Below are positions 1 to 7,134 of a DNA stretch of 10,436 nt, in pieces. Origin of the DNA: an uncultured Muribaculaceae bacterium (GTDB lineage Bacteria; Bacteroidota; Bacteroidia; Bacteroidales; Muribaculaceae); contig CAUBWJ010000054.1 of NCBI GenBank assembly GCA_958439725.1, positions 1-10,436 of the forward strand, read 5' to 3'. The position numbers and the translations under genes are program-made. Each line of letters starts with the position of its first letter. Within the stretch, counting starts at the first letter, position 1. The notes below the pieces were generated by a model. The model was given only the letters and a program-made list of their open reading frames with translations, made no database searches and was not told where the DNA came from.

Positions 1-36
1 TTTGAAGATAAAATTATTCAAATTTCTTTCATCGTG

Positions 37-44
37 CAAATATA
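37..44 (-). promoter_or_regulatory. Possible leftward -7 promoter element
   Basis: Read on the minus strand this is TATATTTG, an exact match to the Bacteroidetes -7 consensus TAnnTTTG. It would drive transcription leftward, out of the window, toward a gene whose start is not visible here. I see no TTTG at the expected distance upstream (around 64-68), so only half of a promoter is supported. Confidence 0.3.
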
Positions 45-74
45 CGACATGATAGTTCAGCGCCGGACTACGTA

Positions 75-91
75 CAACTCCCCGGGAGTTG
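75..91. repeat. Perfect inverted repeat, 8-bp arms around one base
   Basis: CAACTCCC and GGGAGTTG flank a single central C. No run of T follows on either strand, so it does not look like an intrinsic terminator, and one base is too short for an RNA loop without opening the stem. It lies between the leftward promoter candidate at 37-44 and the higBA promoter, so a protein-binding site is possible. Its function is unknown. Confidence 0.4.
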
Positions 92-122
92 CACGCGCTC
101 ATTTCGGAAAGCGATTCTCAAA

Positions 123-138
123 TTTGCGAATTCGCAAA
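123..138. promoter_or_regulatory. Perfect 16-bp palindrome, likely HigA operator
   Basis: TTTGCGAATTCGCAAA is its own reverse complement. Its first four bases are also the -33 TTTG of the higBA promoter, so a protein bound here would block RNA polymerase. HigA-type XRE antitoxins are known to dimerise and bind palindromes in their own promoter. The palindrome is seen directly; binding by this HigA is inferred. Confidence 0.6.
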
Positions 139-154
139 ACTTCCACTATCTTTG
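123..154 (+). promoter_or_regulatory. higBA promoter (-33 TTTG, -7 TATCTTTG)
   Basis: TTTG at 123-126 and TATCTTTG at 147-154 are separated by 20 bases, a close fit to the Bacteroidetes vegetative promoter (TTTG, about 19-21 bases, TAnnTTTG). Transcription would begin near 158, giving a leader of about 19 bases before the higB ATG at 177. The palindrome at 123-138 covers the -33 element. Confidence 0.7.
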
Positions 155-176
155 CTCTGTTTTAATTCTGACGGAG

Positions 177-494
177 ATGATAGTCACTTTTGAGTATGAA
201 TATCTGAAAGTTCTGTATGAAGAAGGCAGAAGTCCGGACAAGAAGCACCGCTATCAGCCTGATATAATAAGGCGATATCAGAAAGCAATCAATTTCCTGA
301 AAGCGGCATCCGGTATAGAGGCCTTATGGCCAATACGCTCACTGCAATATGAGGTTCTGTCCGGCGATAAGGCAGGTCTGTCATCGGTCAGGGTCAATGA
401 CCAATACCGGGTGGAATTCTCGGTAACGTTGAATGAGAAAGAGCCTATACTCACTATATGTAACGTCGTAGAATTGTCGAACCATTATAAATGA
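177..494 (+). CDS. higB: HigB-like toxin, RelE/ParE superfamily
   Basis: This 105-residue protein resembles HigB toxins, the 'plasmid maintenance system killer' branch of the RelE/ParE superfamily. Those are ribosome-dependent mRNA endonucleases. Visible family features are the DKKHRYQPDIIRRY segment (residues 21-34) and the block SSVRVNDQYRVEF (69-81), which carries the conserved basic residues. The length is normal for the family. The stop codon overlaps the start of the next gene (ATGA at 491-494), so toxin and antitoxin are translationally coupled, with the toxin first as is typical for higBA and unlike most type II modules. The start at 177 fits the promoter, which ends at 154. Activity is inferred from family; the active-site residues cannot be confirmed without alignment. 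Confidence 0.88.
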   Translation: MIVTFEYEYLKVLYEEGRSPDKKHRYQPDIIRRYQKAINFLKAASGIEALWPIRSLQYEVLSGDKAGLSSVRVNDQYRVEFSVTLNEKEPILTICNVVELSNHYK

Positions 495-847
495 AGGACA
501 TGGAAGTAAAAGTTGAAGGTGTCGCCCCCCACATGATAGCCAATAATCTGACTCCCGTCAGCGCAATCCATCCCGGAGAGATGATTAAGGATGAGATTGA
601 GTTCCGTGGAATATCCCAGAAGGCCCTTGCGGCAGAGATAGGACTGCCTGCCTCCGTACTTAATGAAGTGCTGAACGGTAAAAGAGCCGTCACTACGGAA
701 TACGCACTTCTGCTGGAGGCGGCCCTTGGCATAGAGGCTGACCTATGGCTTAAATTACAATCGGACTATAACAAACAGATAGCGAAATCCGACTCTTCAT
801 TTGTTGCCCGACTCGAGCGCATCCGTCAGGTAGCAGCATTTCTCTGA
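491..847 (+). CDS. higA: HigA-like antitoxin, XRE-family HTH protein
   Basis: This 118-residue protein is a HigA antitoxin. The signature begins at about residue 27 with HPGEMIKDEIEFRGISQKAL, runs through a lambda-repressor-type helix-turn-helix (about residues 41-63, ending in NEVLNGKRAVT), and ends with EADLWLKLQSDYN. All are hallmarks of the HigA branch of XRE regulators. HigA binds and neutralises HigB and represses the shared promoter; the palindrome at 123-138 is the obvious candidate operator. The N-terminal 25 or so residues are variable, and an internal start at Met4 or Met15 is possible. I chose 491 because it overlaps the toxin stop codon. The remaining C-terminal tail is short. 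Base composition is AT-richer than the central genes, fitting a transferred module. Confidence 0.9.
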   Translation: MKDMEVKVEGVAPHMIANNLTPVSAIHPGEMIKDEIEFRGISQKALAAEIGLPASVLNEVLNGKRAVTTEYALLLEAALGIEADLWLKLQSDYNKQIAKSDSSFVARLERIRQVAAFL

Positions 848-894
848 TTCTCCTTCCCGTAAGCGCAACGCAGAATGGCGCGCTCAGGCAGCAC

Positions 895-1548
895 TCAGTT
901 GCGGCGCGGGAGGAGCGGGAGAATTTCGGCAGGGCTGCTGACTATGTGGTTGGCGTAATACTCCCGGAGTTCGGATTCGGGGCGGAATCCCCAGGTGACG
1001 CCGATGGATGTCACTCCGGCGCGGTAGGCCGTCTCCATGTCCACGCCCGAGTCGCCGATGTAGATCACATCATCCTTTGGCGTGGGGCATTTTCCAAGAA
1101 TCTCAAACACAATGGAGGGGTCGGGCTTCACCGGCACGCCTTCCTTCTGACCTTCAATGGCCGCCCATTCCACCGTTGGGAAGAAATCGCGTATCAGACG
1201 GTCGACGGCCGCCTGATATTTGTTGGAGGCAACGGCCACATTCACGCCGCGGTCGCGCAGCTGCGCCAGAAGTTCCGGGATGCCGGGATAAGGCACCGTA
1301 TTGTCGGCAAGATGCGTTCCGTAATATTCCTTGAAATGGGTGCGGAGCAGCTCCACATTCTCCGGGGTGCGTTCGGCCTCGGGGAGCGCGCGCTCAAGAA
1401 GGCGCGTCACGCCGTTACCCACCATAAATGGATAGGATTCCGGTGCGTGCGTGGGAAAACCAGCGGTGCGCAGGGCATAATTGGTGGCCGTGGCCAGGTC
1501 GGCGATAGTGTTGAGCAGAGTGCCGTCGAGATCGAATATTGCGAGCAT
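895..1548 (-). CDS. HAD-superfamily phosphatase, phosphoglycolate phosphatase-like
   Basis: A 217-residue cytosolic hydrolase of HAD subfamily IA, close in layout to Gph/phosphoglycolate phosphatase. All four motifs are present: motif I FDLDGTLLNT with nucleophile Asp6 and acid/base Asp8; motif II VAVASNK with Ser108; motif III Lys141 in VKPDP; motif IV IYIGDSGVDM with Asp166 and Asp170 for magnesium. An alpha-helical cap lies between motifs I and II (about residues 15-85). The frame stays open upstream to 1932 inside tamL, but motif I must sit at the N-terminus, so the ATG at 1548 is the start. It lies 50 bases downstream of the tamL stop on the same strand and is probably co-transcribed; TATATTTA at 1571-1564 is a near-match to a -7 element and could be a secondary promoter. 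The substrate cannot be fixed: 2-phosphoglycolate, PPi and sugar phosphates are all possible in this family. Confidence 0.88.
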   Translation of the reverse strand: MLAIFDLDGTLLNTIADLATATNYALRTAGFPTHAPESYPFMVGNGVTRLLERALPEAERTPENVELLRTHFKEYYGTHLADNTVPYPGIPELLAQLRDRGVNVAVASNKYQAAVDRLIRDFFPTVEWAAIEGQKEGVPVKPDPSIVFEILGKCPTPKDDVIYIGDSGVDMETAYRAGVTSIGVTWGFRPESELREYYANHIVSSPAEILPLLPRRN

Positions 1549-1598
1549 AGTCTGAATAATTTCTAAATATAAACAATCGGAGAGAGAGGAAAGTGCTT

Positions 1599-4004
1599 TC
1601 AGAAAGGATATCCCACTGAAAAATGAAATGTGGCGTCGCGTCCCCAGCGGGGATGGATAATGGGCCATCGTTCCTGATTGGCGGCTGGATTGTGGGCCTT
1701 CATGCCAAGGTCGAAGCGCAATAGGAAATAGGTGAAGTCCATGCGCAGACCAACGCCGTAGGCCAGCGCAATCTGCTTCCAGAAAGTATCGAAATGGAAC
1801 ATGCCGCCGGGCTGGTTCTCGTAATTGTGGATGGTCCAGATATTGCCGGCATCGACAAACAGCGCGCCCTCGAACACCCAGAAAAGCTTGGCGCGGTACT
1901 CGGCCGAGAGATCCAGGCGGATGTCGCCGCACTGGTTGATAAAGTCGGTGACGGAATTGCGCGAGTCAAACGAGCCGGGGCCGAGCGTGCGCACGCCCCA
2001 TCCTCTCACACCGTTTGCACCGCCGGCATAGAAACGCTTCTCGAAGGGCAGCACGCGCGAATTGCCGTAGGGCACCCCCAGACCAAGGCCCAGGTGAAGC
2101 GCCAGAGCGTGGCGCTGGGTGAAATTGCGGGTGAAAGCATAATCGAATTCCGTTTTTGCGTATTGCGAATACTGGATGCCGAAGAGCGTGTAGACGCCGT
2201 CGTGGCGTTTCTGGCCCGACAGCGAGGAGATGGCATAGAGCAGGTTGCCGCCGGTCTCGGCCGACGCACGCAGCGAATAGACCGCGGGCTGTATCACGCG
2301 GCGACCCGGCTGGGCGGTGGCTATCTGCTTGTTGGTGCGGTAATACGTGTAGCCTATGCGCATTATGAAGTGATCCTCGTAGCTATAGCGCAGCAGCGGG
2401 TTCGAGGGGGCTATCTGATTGATGAAATCGATTGTCGACTCGGGGAGATACACATAATTTATGTCAAGCAGGTCGAGATTTCGACGGATGAGATTGCCCG
2501 GCGACGCCCACTTGTATTTCCACGCCGCGCCGGCGATTATTCGGGTGTACTCGGGGCGTTCCTGATAGTTGAACGAGGCCGCCACCTCCGTCGAGGCATT
2601 GATGCGGCGCTTGAAATCCTGCGACAGGAACGGGAACATGAACTTGGGGAATGTGAATCCCACCTCGGAGGCATACTCGGTGTAGCGGTCGTTTATCAGG
2701 CCGTTGAGATTGCCCGAGAGGCTCTCGTAGTTCATGCGGAACTTCGTGGTGAGCAGATTGCTGCGGTGGGCCATGTTGCGGTGGCGGTAGGCCAGCCCCA
2801 CGCCGAAGCCGAGGTCGCCCTCGGAGTTAGTGCCCTCGAGGTCGAGGGTCACGCTCTGTTTCTTGTTTCGCGACAGGAATATGTAGGCGTCCAGCCCCGG
2901 CATGCCGTCCTCCTCGCGCCCGCTGGGCACCATCTCTATGTTGATGGTGCGGATGATTCCGAGGCGCGAGAGCGACTCGTATGTGCGGTCCACGTCCGTG
3001 GAGCTGTAGAGCTCTCCCGGACGTATGAAGCACTTCTCCTCGAGCACCGACGGCACTATGTAGTGGTCAGGGGAACCGTAAACCACCTCTATGCCGCGAT
3101 AGTCTACCGTATCGGCATCGGCCTGCGGGAGACGGCGCGCGGCGTCAGCGGCATTTATGGCGCCGTCGGTCACGAACATCACGCGGTCTATGCGGTAGCG
3201 GCGGTGCTGAAGCGAGTCAGCGGCGGCCGAAGCCGTGTCGCCGGGGGCTGCCGGCGCGGCCGGTTCACGGCGGAGGGTGCGGGGGGGCGTCACCGACATT
3301 ATAAGGTCGACGTCGAGCGAATTTTCGGCCGTATCGGCTATGAAAGTGATGTATTCCTTGGCGAAACCATAATAGCCGTTCTCGCGCAGGCGGCGCGCCA
3401 CTCCGGCGCGGAAAGCGTCGAGTGCGTCGCGGTCGAAAGGCGTTCCTCCGGCCAGCGTGGCCTCCAGTGAGTCGGGATTTATCACGGCGGCAAGGGCTGA
3501 GTCCTCCAGCTCAATCTCGAAATTGCGTATGCGGTGACGCGCGCCGGGCACCACACGGTAGGTCACCGCCATTTTCTTCTTGTCGGGCCGCGCCACGGTG
3601 TCAACCTCCACCTGCGCGCCCATATAGCCGGCGTTGATCATGGCCTGGCGCAGCTGGCGGCGCGAGGCCTCCGTCATGGCATCGCTGTAGATCACCGGGG
3701 GCTGCCCGAGATGGCGCAGCCAGCGGTTGTACCACCGAGTGGAGTCGCGTCCCGAAAGGCTGTAGGTGGCGAGTTGCAGCTTGAAGAAGCCCAGCACCTT
3801 GTGATTGGGGGTCTGGCGCAGATAATTCACCAGATTCTCGCGGTCAACGCCGGTCGAATCGTCGACTGTAATCGTCACCTTGTCAAGCAGCAGACTTCCG
3901 TCGGGAACATGCTTGGTGGAACTGCAGGCCCACAGCGCGAGCGCCGCCACTGACGCGGCAAGCAGATGTAAAGGGCTTAAATGACTGAGGTTCCTGCGTA
4001 TCAT
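1599..4004 (-). CDS. tamL: TamL-like lipidated Omp85 outer-membrane protein (BamA/TamA family)
   Basis: An 801-residue outer-membrane beta-barrel protein of the Omp85 family, which inserts or exports outer-membrane proteins. It starts with a lipoprotein signal (residues 1-26, hydrophobic core from Leu12, lipobox LWAC with Cys27), which distinguishes the Bacteroidetes TamL form from proteobacterial TamA. POTRA-type repeats fill about residues 35-370; the last contains the segment CFIRPGELY from residue 325. A 16-strand-type barrel follows from about residue 380, with the loop-6 VRGW motif (Arg667) and a C-terminal Phe typical of outer-membrane proteins. The frame is open to 4106, but the signal sequence and the promoter at 4065-4072 place the start at 4004. 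No TamB-type gene is adjacent. The Asp/Ala-rich linker near residues 260-290 is low complexity. BamA itself is less likely because BamA is not lipidated. Confidence 0.87.
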   Translation of the reverse strand: MIRRNLSHLSPLHLLAASVAALALWACSSTKHVPDGSLLLDKVTITVDDSTGVDRENLVNYLRQTPNHKVLGFFKLQLATYSLSGRDSTRWYNRWLRHLGQPPVIYSDAMTEASRRQLRQAMINAGYMGAQVEVDTVARPDKKKMAVTYRVVPGARHRIRNFEIELEDSALAAVINPDSLEATLAGGTPFDRDALDAFRAGVARRLRENGYYGFAKEYITFIADTAENSLDVDLIMSVTPPRTLRREPAAPAAPGDTASAAADSLQHRRYRIDRVMFVTDGAINAADAARRLPQADADTVDYRGIEVVYGSPDHYIVPSVLEEKCFIRPGELYSSTDVDRTYESLSRLGIIRTINIEMVPSGREEDGMPGLDAYIFLSRNKKQSVTLDLEGTNSEGDLGFGVGLAYRHRNMAHRSNLLTTKFRMNYESLSGNLNGLINDRYTEYASEVGFTFPKFMFPFLSQDFKRRINASTEVAASFNYQERPEYTRIIAGAAWKYKWASPGNLIRRNLDLLDINYVYLPESTIDFINQIAPSNPLLRYSYEDHFIMRIGYTYYRTNKQIATAQPGRRVIQPAVYSLRASAETGGNLLYAISSLSGQKRHDGVYTLFGIQYSQYAKTEFDYAFTRNFTQRHALALHLGLGLGVPYGNSRVLPFEKRFYAGGANGVRGWGVRTLGPGSFDSRNSVTDFINQCGDIRLDLSAEYRAKLFWVFEGALFVDAGNIWTIHNYENQPGGMFHFDTFWKQIALAYGVGLRMDFTYFLLRFDLGMKAHNPAANQERWPIIHPRWGRDATFHFSVGYPF

Positions 4005-4064
4005 GAGTAAGACCGACAGCCCGGCGGAGATGAAAAGAAAGCTCCGGGGGCCGGTGCGCGAGTG

Positions 4065-4072
4065 CAAAGTTA
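4065..4072 (-). promoter_or_regulatory. tamL promoter -7 element
   Basis: On the minus strand this reads TAACTTTG, an exact match to TAnnTTTG. Upstream on the same strand is a TTTC at 4095-4092 (19-base spacing) or a TTTG at 4100-4097 (24-base spacing) as the -33 element. Transcription would start near 4060, leaving a leader of about 55 bases to the tamL ATG at 4004. The spacing is imperfect, so confidence is moderate. Confidence 0.5.
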
Positions 4073-4128
4073 AGCCACCGCCGCCAATCGTGAAAACAAA
4101 TCGCAATAAAATCCGTTACAAAGTCAGG

Positions 4129-4161
4129 TTTGGAGATTTTCATGAATTTTATCTAAATTTG
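4129..4161 (+). promoter_or_regulatory. Strong promoter abutting the GH2 start codon
   Basis: TTTG at 4129-4132 and TAAATTTG at 4154-4161 are separated by 21 bases, both matching the Bacteroidetes consensus. The -7 element ends four bases before the ATG at 4166. Because transcription in this promoter class starts about four to seven bases past the -7 box, the mRNA should begin at or next to the start codon, giving a leaderless or nearly leaderless transcript. Confidence 0.65.
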
Positions 4162-4165
4162 TAAT

Positions 4166-7132
4166 ATGATTCCGCGCAATATACACACTCTGCTCATATA
4201 TACTCTACTTTTTCTTGTAGCCGGAACGGCCTTCGGGGCCGCTCCTCCTGCCGCCACCACCATACGGTCGGCGCGCGCGCAGAAATTCTGGCCGCCGAGG
4301 CTCTCGCCCATGCCCGACAATATGCGGGGAGCGCGACTGTCGCTCAACGGCACATGGTGGGTGACACCGGCAGCTGATTCCACCTTCACCGGCCTTGAGA
4401 ACACCAAGGACTGGAGCACACTGCAGGTCCCCGGCGAATGGGTGATGCAGGGAATGGAAGTTAAACCGGGCGACAAAGCCGGATATGTGCGCCGCATACA
4501 GATTCCGCCCTCGTGGAGCGGACGGCGCGTGAAGCTGCGCTGCAACGGCGTGTACAGCGGCGCCGAACTGATAGTCAACGGCAATCCCACAGGAATCCAC
4601 ATGGGCGGATTCACCCCATTTGAGACAGACATCACGGAACATATCACTTTCGGTAACACCAACACCATCGCCATGCGCATACAGTCGGAGACCGCGGCCG
4701 ATTCCGTATCGTCAGCATCTGTCTACGCATCGCATACGTTAGGCGGAATCCCCCGCGACATAAGCCTGCTGGCGCTCCCGCCGGTGAACATAGCCATGTT
4801 CCATACCTCTACCTCGTTTACCGACTCGGCCTACACCGAAGGGCGCCTCCGCGCCGAGGTGACCGTAGCCAACGAGACCACACGCTGGACCGACGGCCTG
4901 AGCCTGCACTTTATTCTGCGCGATTCCAACGGAAACGAAGTGGAGCTGCCAAATTCCACCATAGACCTGGGAGGCGTGGCGCGCGACGACCAGCGCACGC
5001 TCGAGACCGTTTTCGACATCCCCGGCCCTAAGAAATGGGACCCGGAACACCCGCGCCTCTACACCCTCACCTGCGAACTTGCGCGCGACGGCCGCATACT
5101 CACCTCGGCTACGCGCCGCGTGGGCTTCCGCGAGATTGAGGTGAAAGGCAACCAACTGCTGGTAAACGGAGTGCCCGTGAAGCTGCGCGGCGTCAACCGC
5201 CACGAGGTTTCGCCCGACCGCGGCCGCTCCCCCTACCCCGACGCGGGGCGCAACGACGTGGAGCTGTTCCGCCGTGCCAACGTGAACTACATACGCACAT
5301 CGCATTATCCGCCGGACGAATCACTGCTCGACGCCGCCGACGAGCTGGGAATGTTTGTGGAGGTGGAAGCGCCCTTCTGCTGGGCCCATCAGAGCAATCC
5401 CGACCCCGCCATAAAGAACGACCTTTACCTGCGCCAGCATCTGGAGACAGTCAATGCCTTCCGCTCGCATCCCTCGGTAATTATGTGGTCGCTCGGCAAC
5501 GAATCGGTGAACTACGAGGACTTCCGGCAGGCAGCCGAGGCCATTGCCGAGCTCGACCCATCGCGTCCCCGCGTGTTCAGCCAGTGGGGGCCGGACGCCG
5601 ACAAAGGCGAACTCGAGATAGCCAACCACCATTATCCCGGCCCTTCGGGCCCGGAAGAGTACCGCAACTATCAGCGGCCCGTGGTGTTCGACGAATACTG
5701 CCATATCAACGCCTACAACCGCCTCGAGCTGGCCACCGACCCGGGTCTGCGCGACGTGTGGGGCGAACTGCTCGACCGGATGTGGACCAACATGTATCAC
5801 AGCACGGGAGTGGCCGGAGGCGCAGTGTGGTCGGGAATCGACGACACATTTTTCCTTCCCGACGGACGTCCGGTGGGCTACGGCACGTGGGGCACCGTCG
5901 ACGGCTGGCGGCGCGAGAAACCCGAATACTGGGGCATGAAGAAAGCCTACAGCCCCGTGAAGATATGGCTGCGCGAAAACGGATTTGACGGGCGCACCCT
6001 GCGGCTGCACGTGGAGAACCGTCACCTTTTCACCGACCTCTCGGAATGCACGCTCCGCTGGGAGGTAGACAAAGTGTGCGGGGAAGCGACGCGTCCTCTT
6101 CCCCCGCGCTCCGAGGGCGACATAGAGATAGAGCTTCCATCCGAAGCTCGCAATGCCAGAGAAATAGAGCTGAGCGTGATTGGGTCGCGCGGTTTCGAGG
6201 TAGACCGCTACCGCTTCCGCAACACCCAATACCCCGCTCTCGCCTCGGGAAAGAAACGCCGCGAGAAACCGAGCCTTAAGAAAACCCTTCCTTCCGAGCC
6301 GATTTCAGTCAAAGCAGGTGACCGGTCGTTCACCATCGACAACGCCACCGGCAGCATCACAGCCTCCACCGGCAACCATCTATTGCTCGGGGGCGGCCCC
6401 ACACTTATGATTCTTCCGCTCAACGGCGAAGGGGGCGGTCTGAAAATGACAGGTGACGAGCAGAACCATATTCTCCCCTATAACCCCGTGTGCGATGGCT
6501 GGGAACTTACTTCGATAAAAGCCGAACAGAACAAGGACGAGGTAATAGTGACCGTGGGTGGCACCTACAGTCAGGCCGACGGCACCTATACCTACCGTTT
6601 CACCCCGGACGGCGCTCTGACGGTGGACTACGACTTCGCCGTACACGACTCCATAGCCCCGCGCCAGACGGGATTGGTATTCTCCACCTCCGCCGACATC
6701 AATACCGTGAGCTGGATACGCGACGGCTACTGGAACACCTACCCTGAAAATCATATCGGCGCCACCGACGGCACCGCAACGGCCTCGACGGACACAATTC
6801 CGCTCTGCGGCATCGCCGGGCCGTCCGAGCGCCCCACATGGGCGTGGAATCTCGACCGCACAGAGGTGGGTTCCAACGTGTTCCGCGCCACCAAGCGCAA
6901 TATACGGCGCGCGCGGCTCACCAACGCCGATGCCTCGGCTGTAATCACCGTGGAAAGCGACGGATCGCAGCATCTCCGCCCGTGGTTGGACGGCGAATTC
7001 ACGCGCTTCCTTGTGGCTGACTACACCAACGGCGGACACGAAGGCTTCCTCGTGCCGCATGCCGTAAAAGACTACCGCGAGCTCAAGCCCGGCGACAGAG
7101 TGAAAGGAAGCGTGCGCCTCTCATTCCGATAA
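4166..7132 (+). CDS. Secreted glycoside hydrolase family 2 (beta-galactosidase-like)
   Basis: A 988-residue exported enzyme with the GH2 architecture. Residues 1-24 form a type I signal peptide (core LLIYTLLFLVAG, likely cleavage after Gly24). A jelly-roll sugar-binding domain follows (about 50-205), then an Ig-like domain (about 206-325), and a TIM barrel (about 325-600) with GVNRHE at its start. Catalytic residues are visible: Glu446 in MWSLGNES is the acid/base and Glu510 in VVFDEYCH is the nucleophile. The C-terminal part (about 690-985) resembles the beta-galactosidase small-chain domain, but the usual WYGRGP-type motif is replaced by SWIRDGYWNTYPEN. It should cleave a beta-linked glycan in the periplasm or at the surface; beta-galactosidase is the best guess, but glucuronidase or other GH2 activities cannot be excluded. 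There is no SusC/SusD pair in view, so it is not in an obvious polysaccharide utilisation locus here. Confidence 0.9.
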   Translation: MIPRNIHTLLIYTLLFLVAGTAFGAAPPAATTIRSARAQKFWPPRLSPMPDNMRGARLSLNGTWWVTPAADSTFTGLENTKDWSTLQVPGEWVMQGMEVKPGDKAGYVRRIQIPPSWSGRRVKLRCNGVYSGAELIVNGNPTGIHMGGFTPFETDITEHITFGNTNTIAMRIQSETAADSVSSASVYASHTLGGIPRDISLLALPPVNIAMFHTSTSFTDSAYTEGRLRAEVTVANETTRWTDGLSLHFILRDSNGNEVELPNSTIDLGGVARDDQRTLETVFDIPGPKKWDPEHPRLYTLTCELARDGRILTSATRRVGFREIEVKGNQLLVNGVPVKLRGVNRHEVSPDRGRSPYPDAGRNDVELFRRANVNYIRTSHYPPDESLLDAADELGMFVEVEAPFCWAHQSNPDPAIKNDLYLRQHLETVNAFRSHPSVIMWSLGNESVNYEDFRQAAEAIAELDPSRPRVFSQWGPDADKGELEIANHHYPGPSGPEEYRNYQRPVVFDEYCHINAYNRLELATDPGLRDVWGELLDRMWTNMYHSTGVAGGAVWSGIDDTFFLPDGRPVGYGTWGTVDGWRREKPEYWGMKKAYSPVKIWLRENGFDGRTLRLHVENRHLFTDLSECTLRWEVDKVCGEATRPLPPRSEGDIEIELPSEARNAREIELSVIGSRGFEVDRYRFRNTQYPALASGKKRREKPSLKKTLPSEPISVKAGDRSFTIDNATGSITASTGNHLLLGGGPTLMILPLNGEGGGLKMTGDEQNHILPYNPVCDGWELTSIKAEQNKDEVIVTVGGTYSQADGTYTYRFTPDGALTVDYDFAVHDSIAPRQTGLVFSTSADINTVSWIRDGYWNTYPENHIGATDGTATASTDTIPLCGIAGPSERPTWAWNLDRTEVGSNVFRATKRNIRRARLTNADASAVITVESDGSQHLRPWLDGEFTRFLVADYTNGGHEGFLVPHAVKDYRELKPGDRVKGSVRLSFR

Positions 7133-7134
7133 CC

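Noticed and set aside
848..894. Possible bidirectional terminator between the convergent higA and HAD genes
   Set aside because: I see scattered short complementary stretches (such as CGCAAC and GTTGCG) but no compact stem followed by T on either strand.
946..1566. A 206-codon plus-strand frame over the HAD phosphatase gene
   Set aside because: It is antisense to a gene with all four HAD motifs and shows no recognisable domain of its own.
1549..1932. N-terminal extension of the HAD phosphatase into tamL
   Set aside because: The extension would put 128 residues before the DLDGT motif, which sits at the N-terminus in this family, and would overlap the well-supported end of tamL.
1794..3470. 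A 558-codon open frame on the plus strand, antisense to tamL
   Set aside because: It lies wholly inside tamL on the opposite strand. GC-rich codon use leaves antisense frames open. The translation is rich in Val, Ala, Gly, His and Arg without recognisable motifs, and no promoter precedes it.
4005..4106. Longer start for tamL at 4106
   Set aside because: It would place 34 residues before a good lipoprotein signal peptide and would include the likely promoter at 4065-4072 within the coding region.
5321..6229. A 302-codon minus-strand frame inside the GH2 gene
   Set aside because: It covers the GH2 catalytic barrel in antisense, and its translation has no recognisable motifs.
6380..7060. A 226-codon minus-strand frame inside the GH2 gene
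   Set aside because: It is antisense to the C-terminal GH2 domain, which is clearly the coding strand, and has no domain signature.
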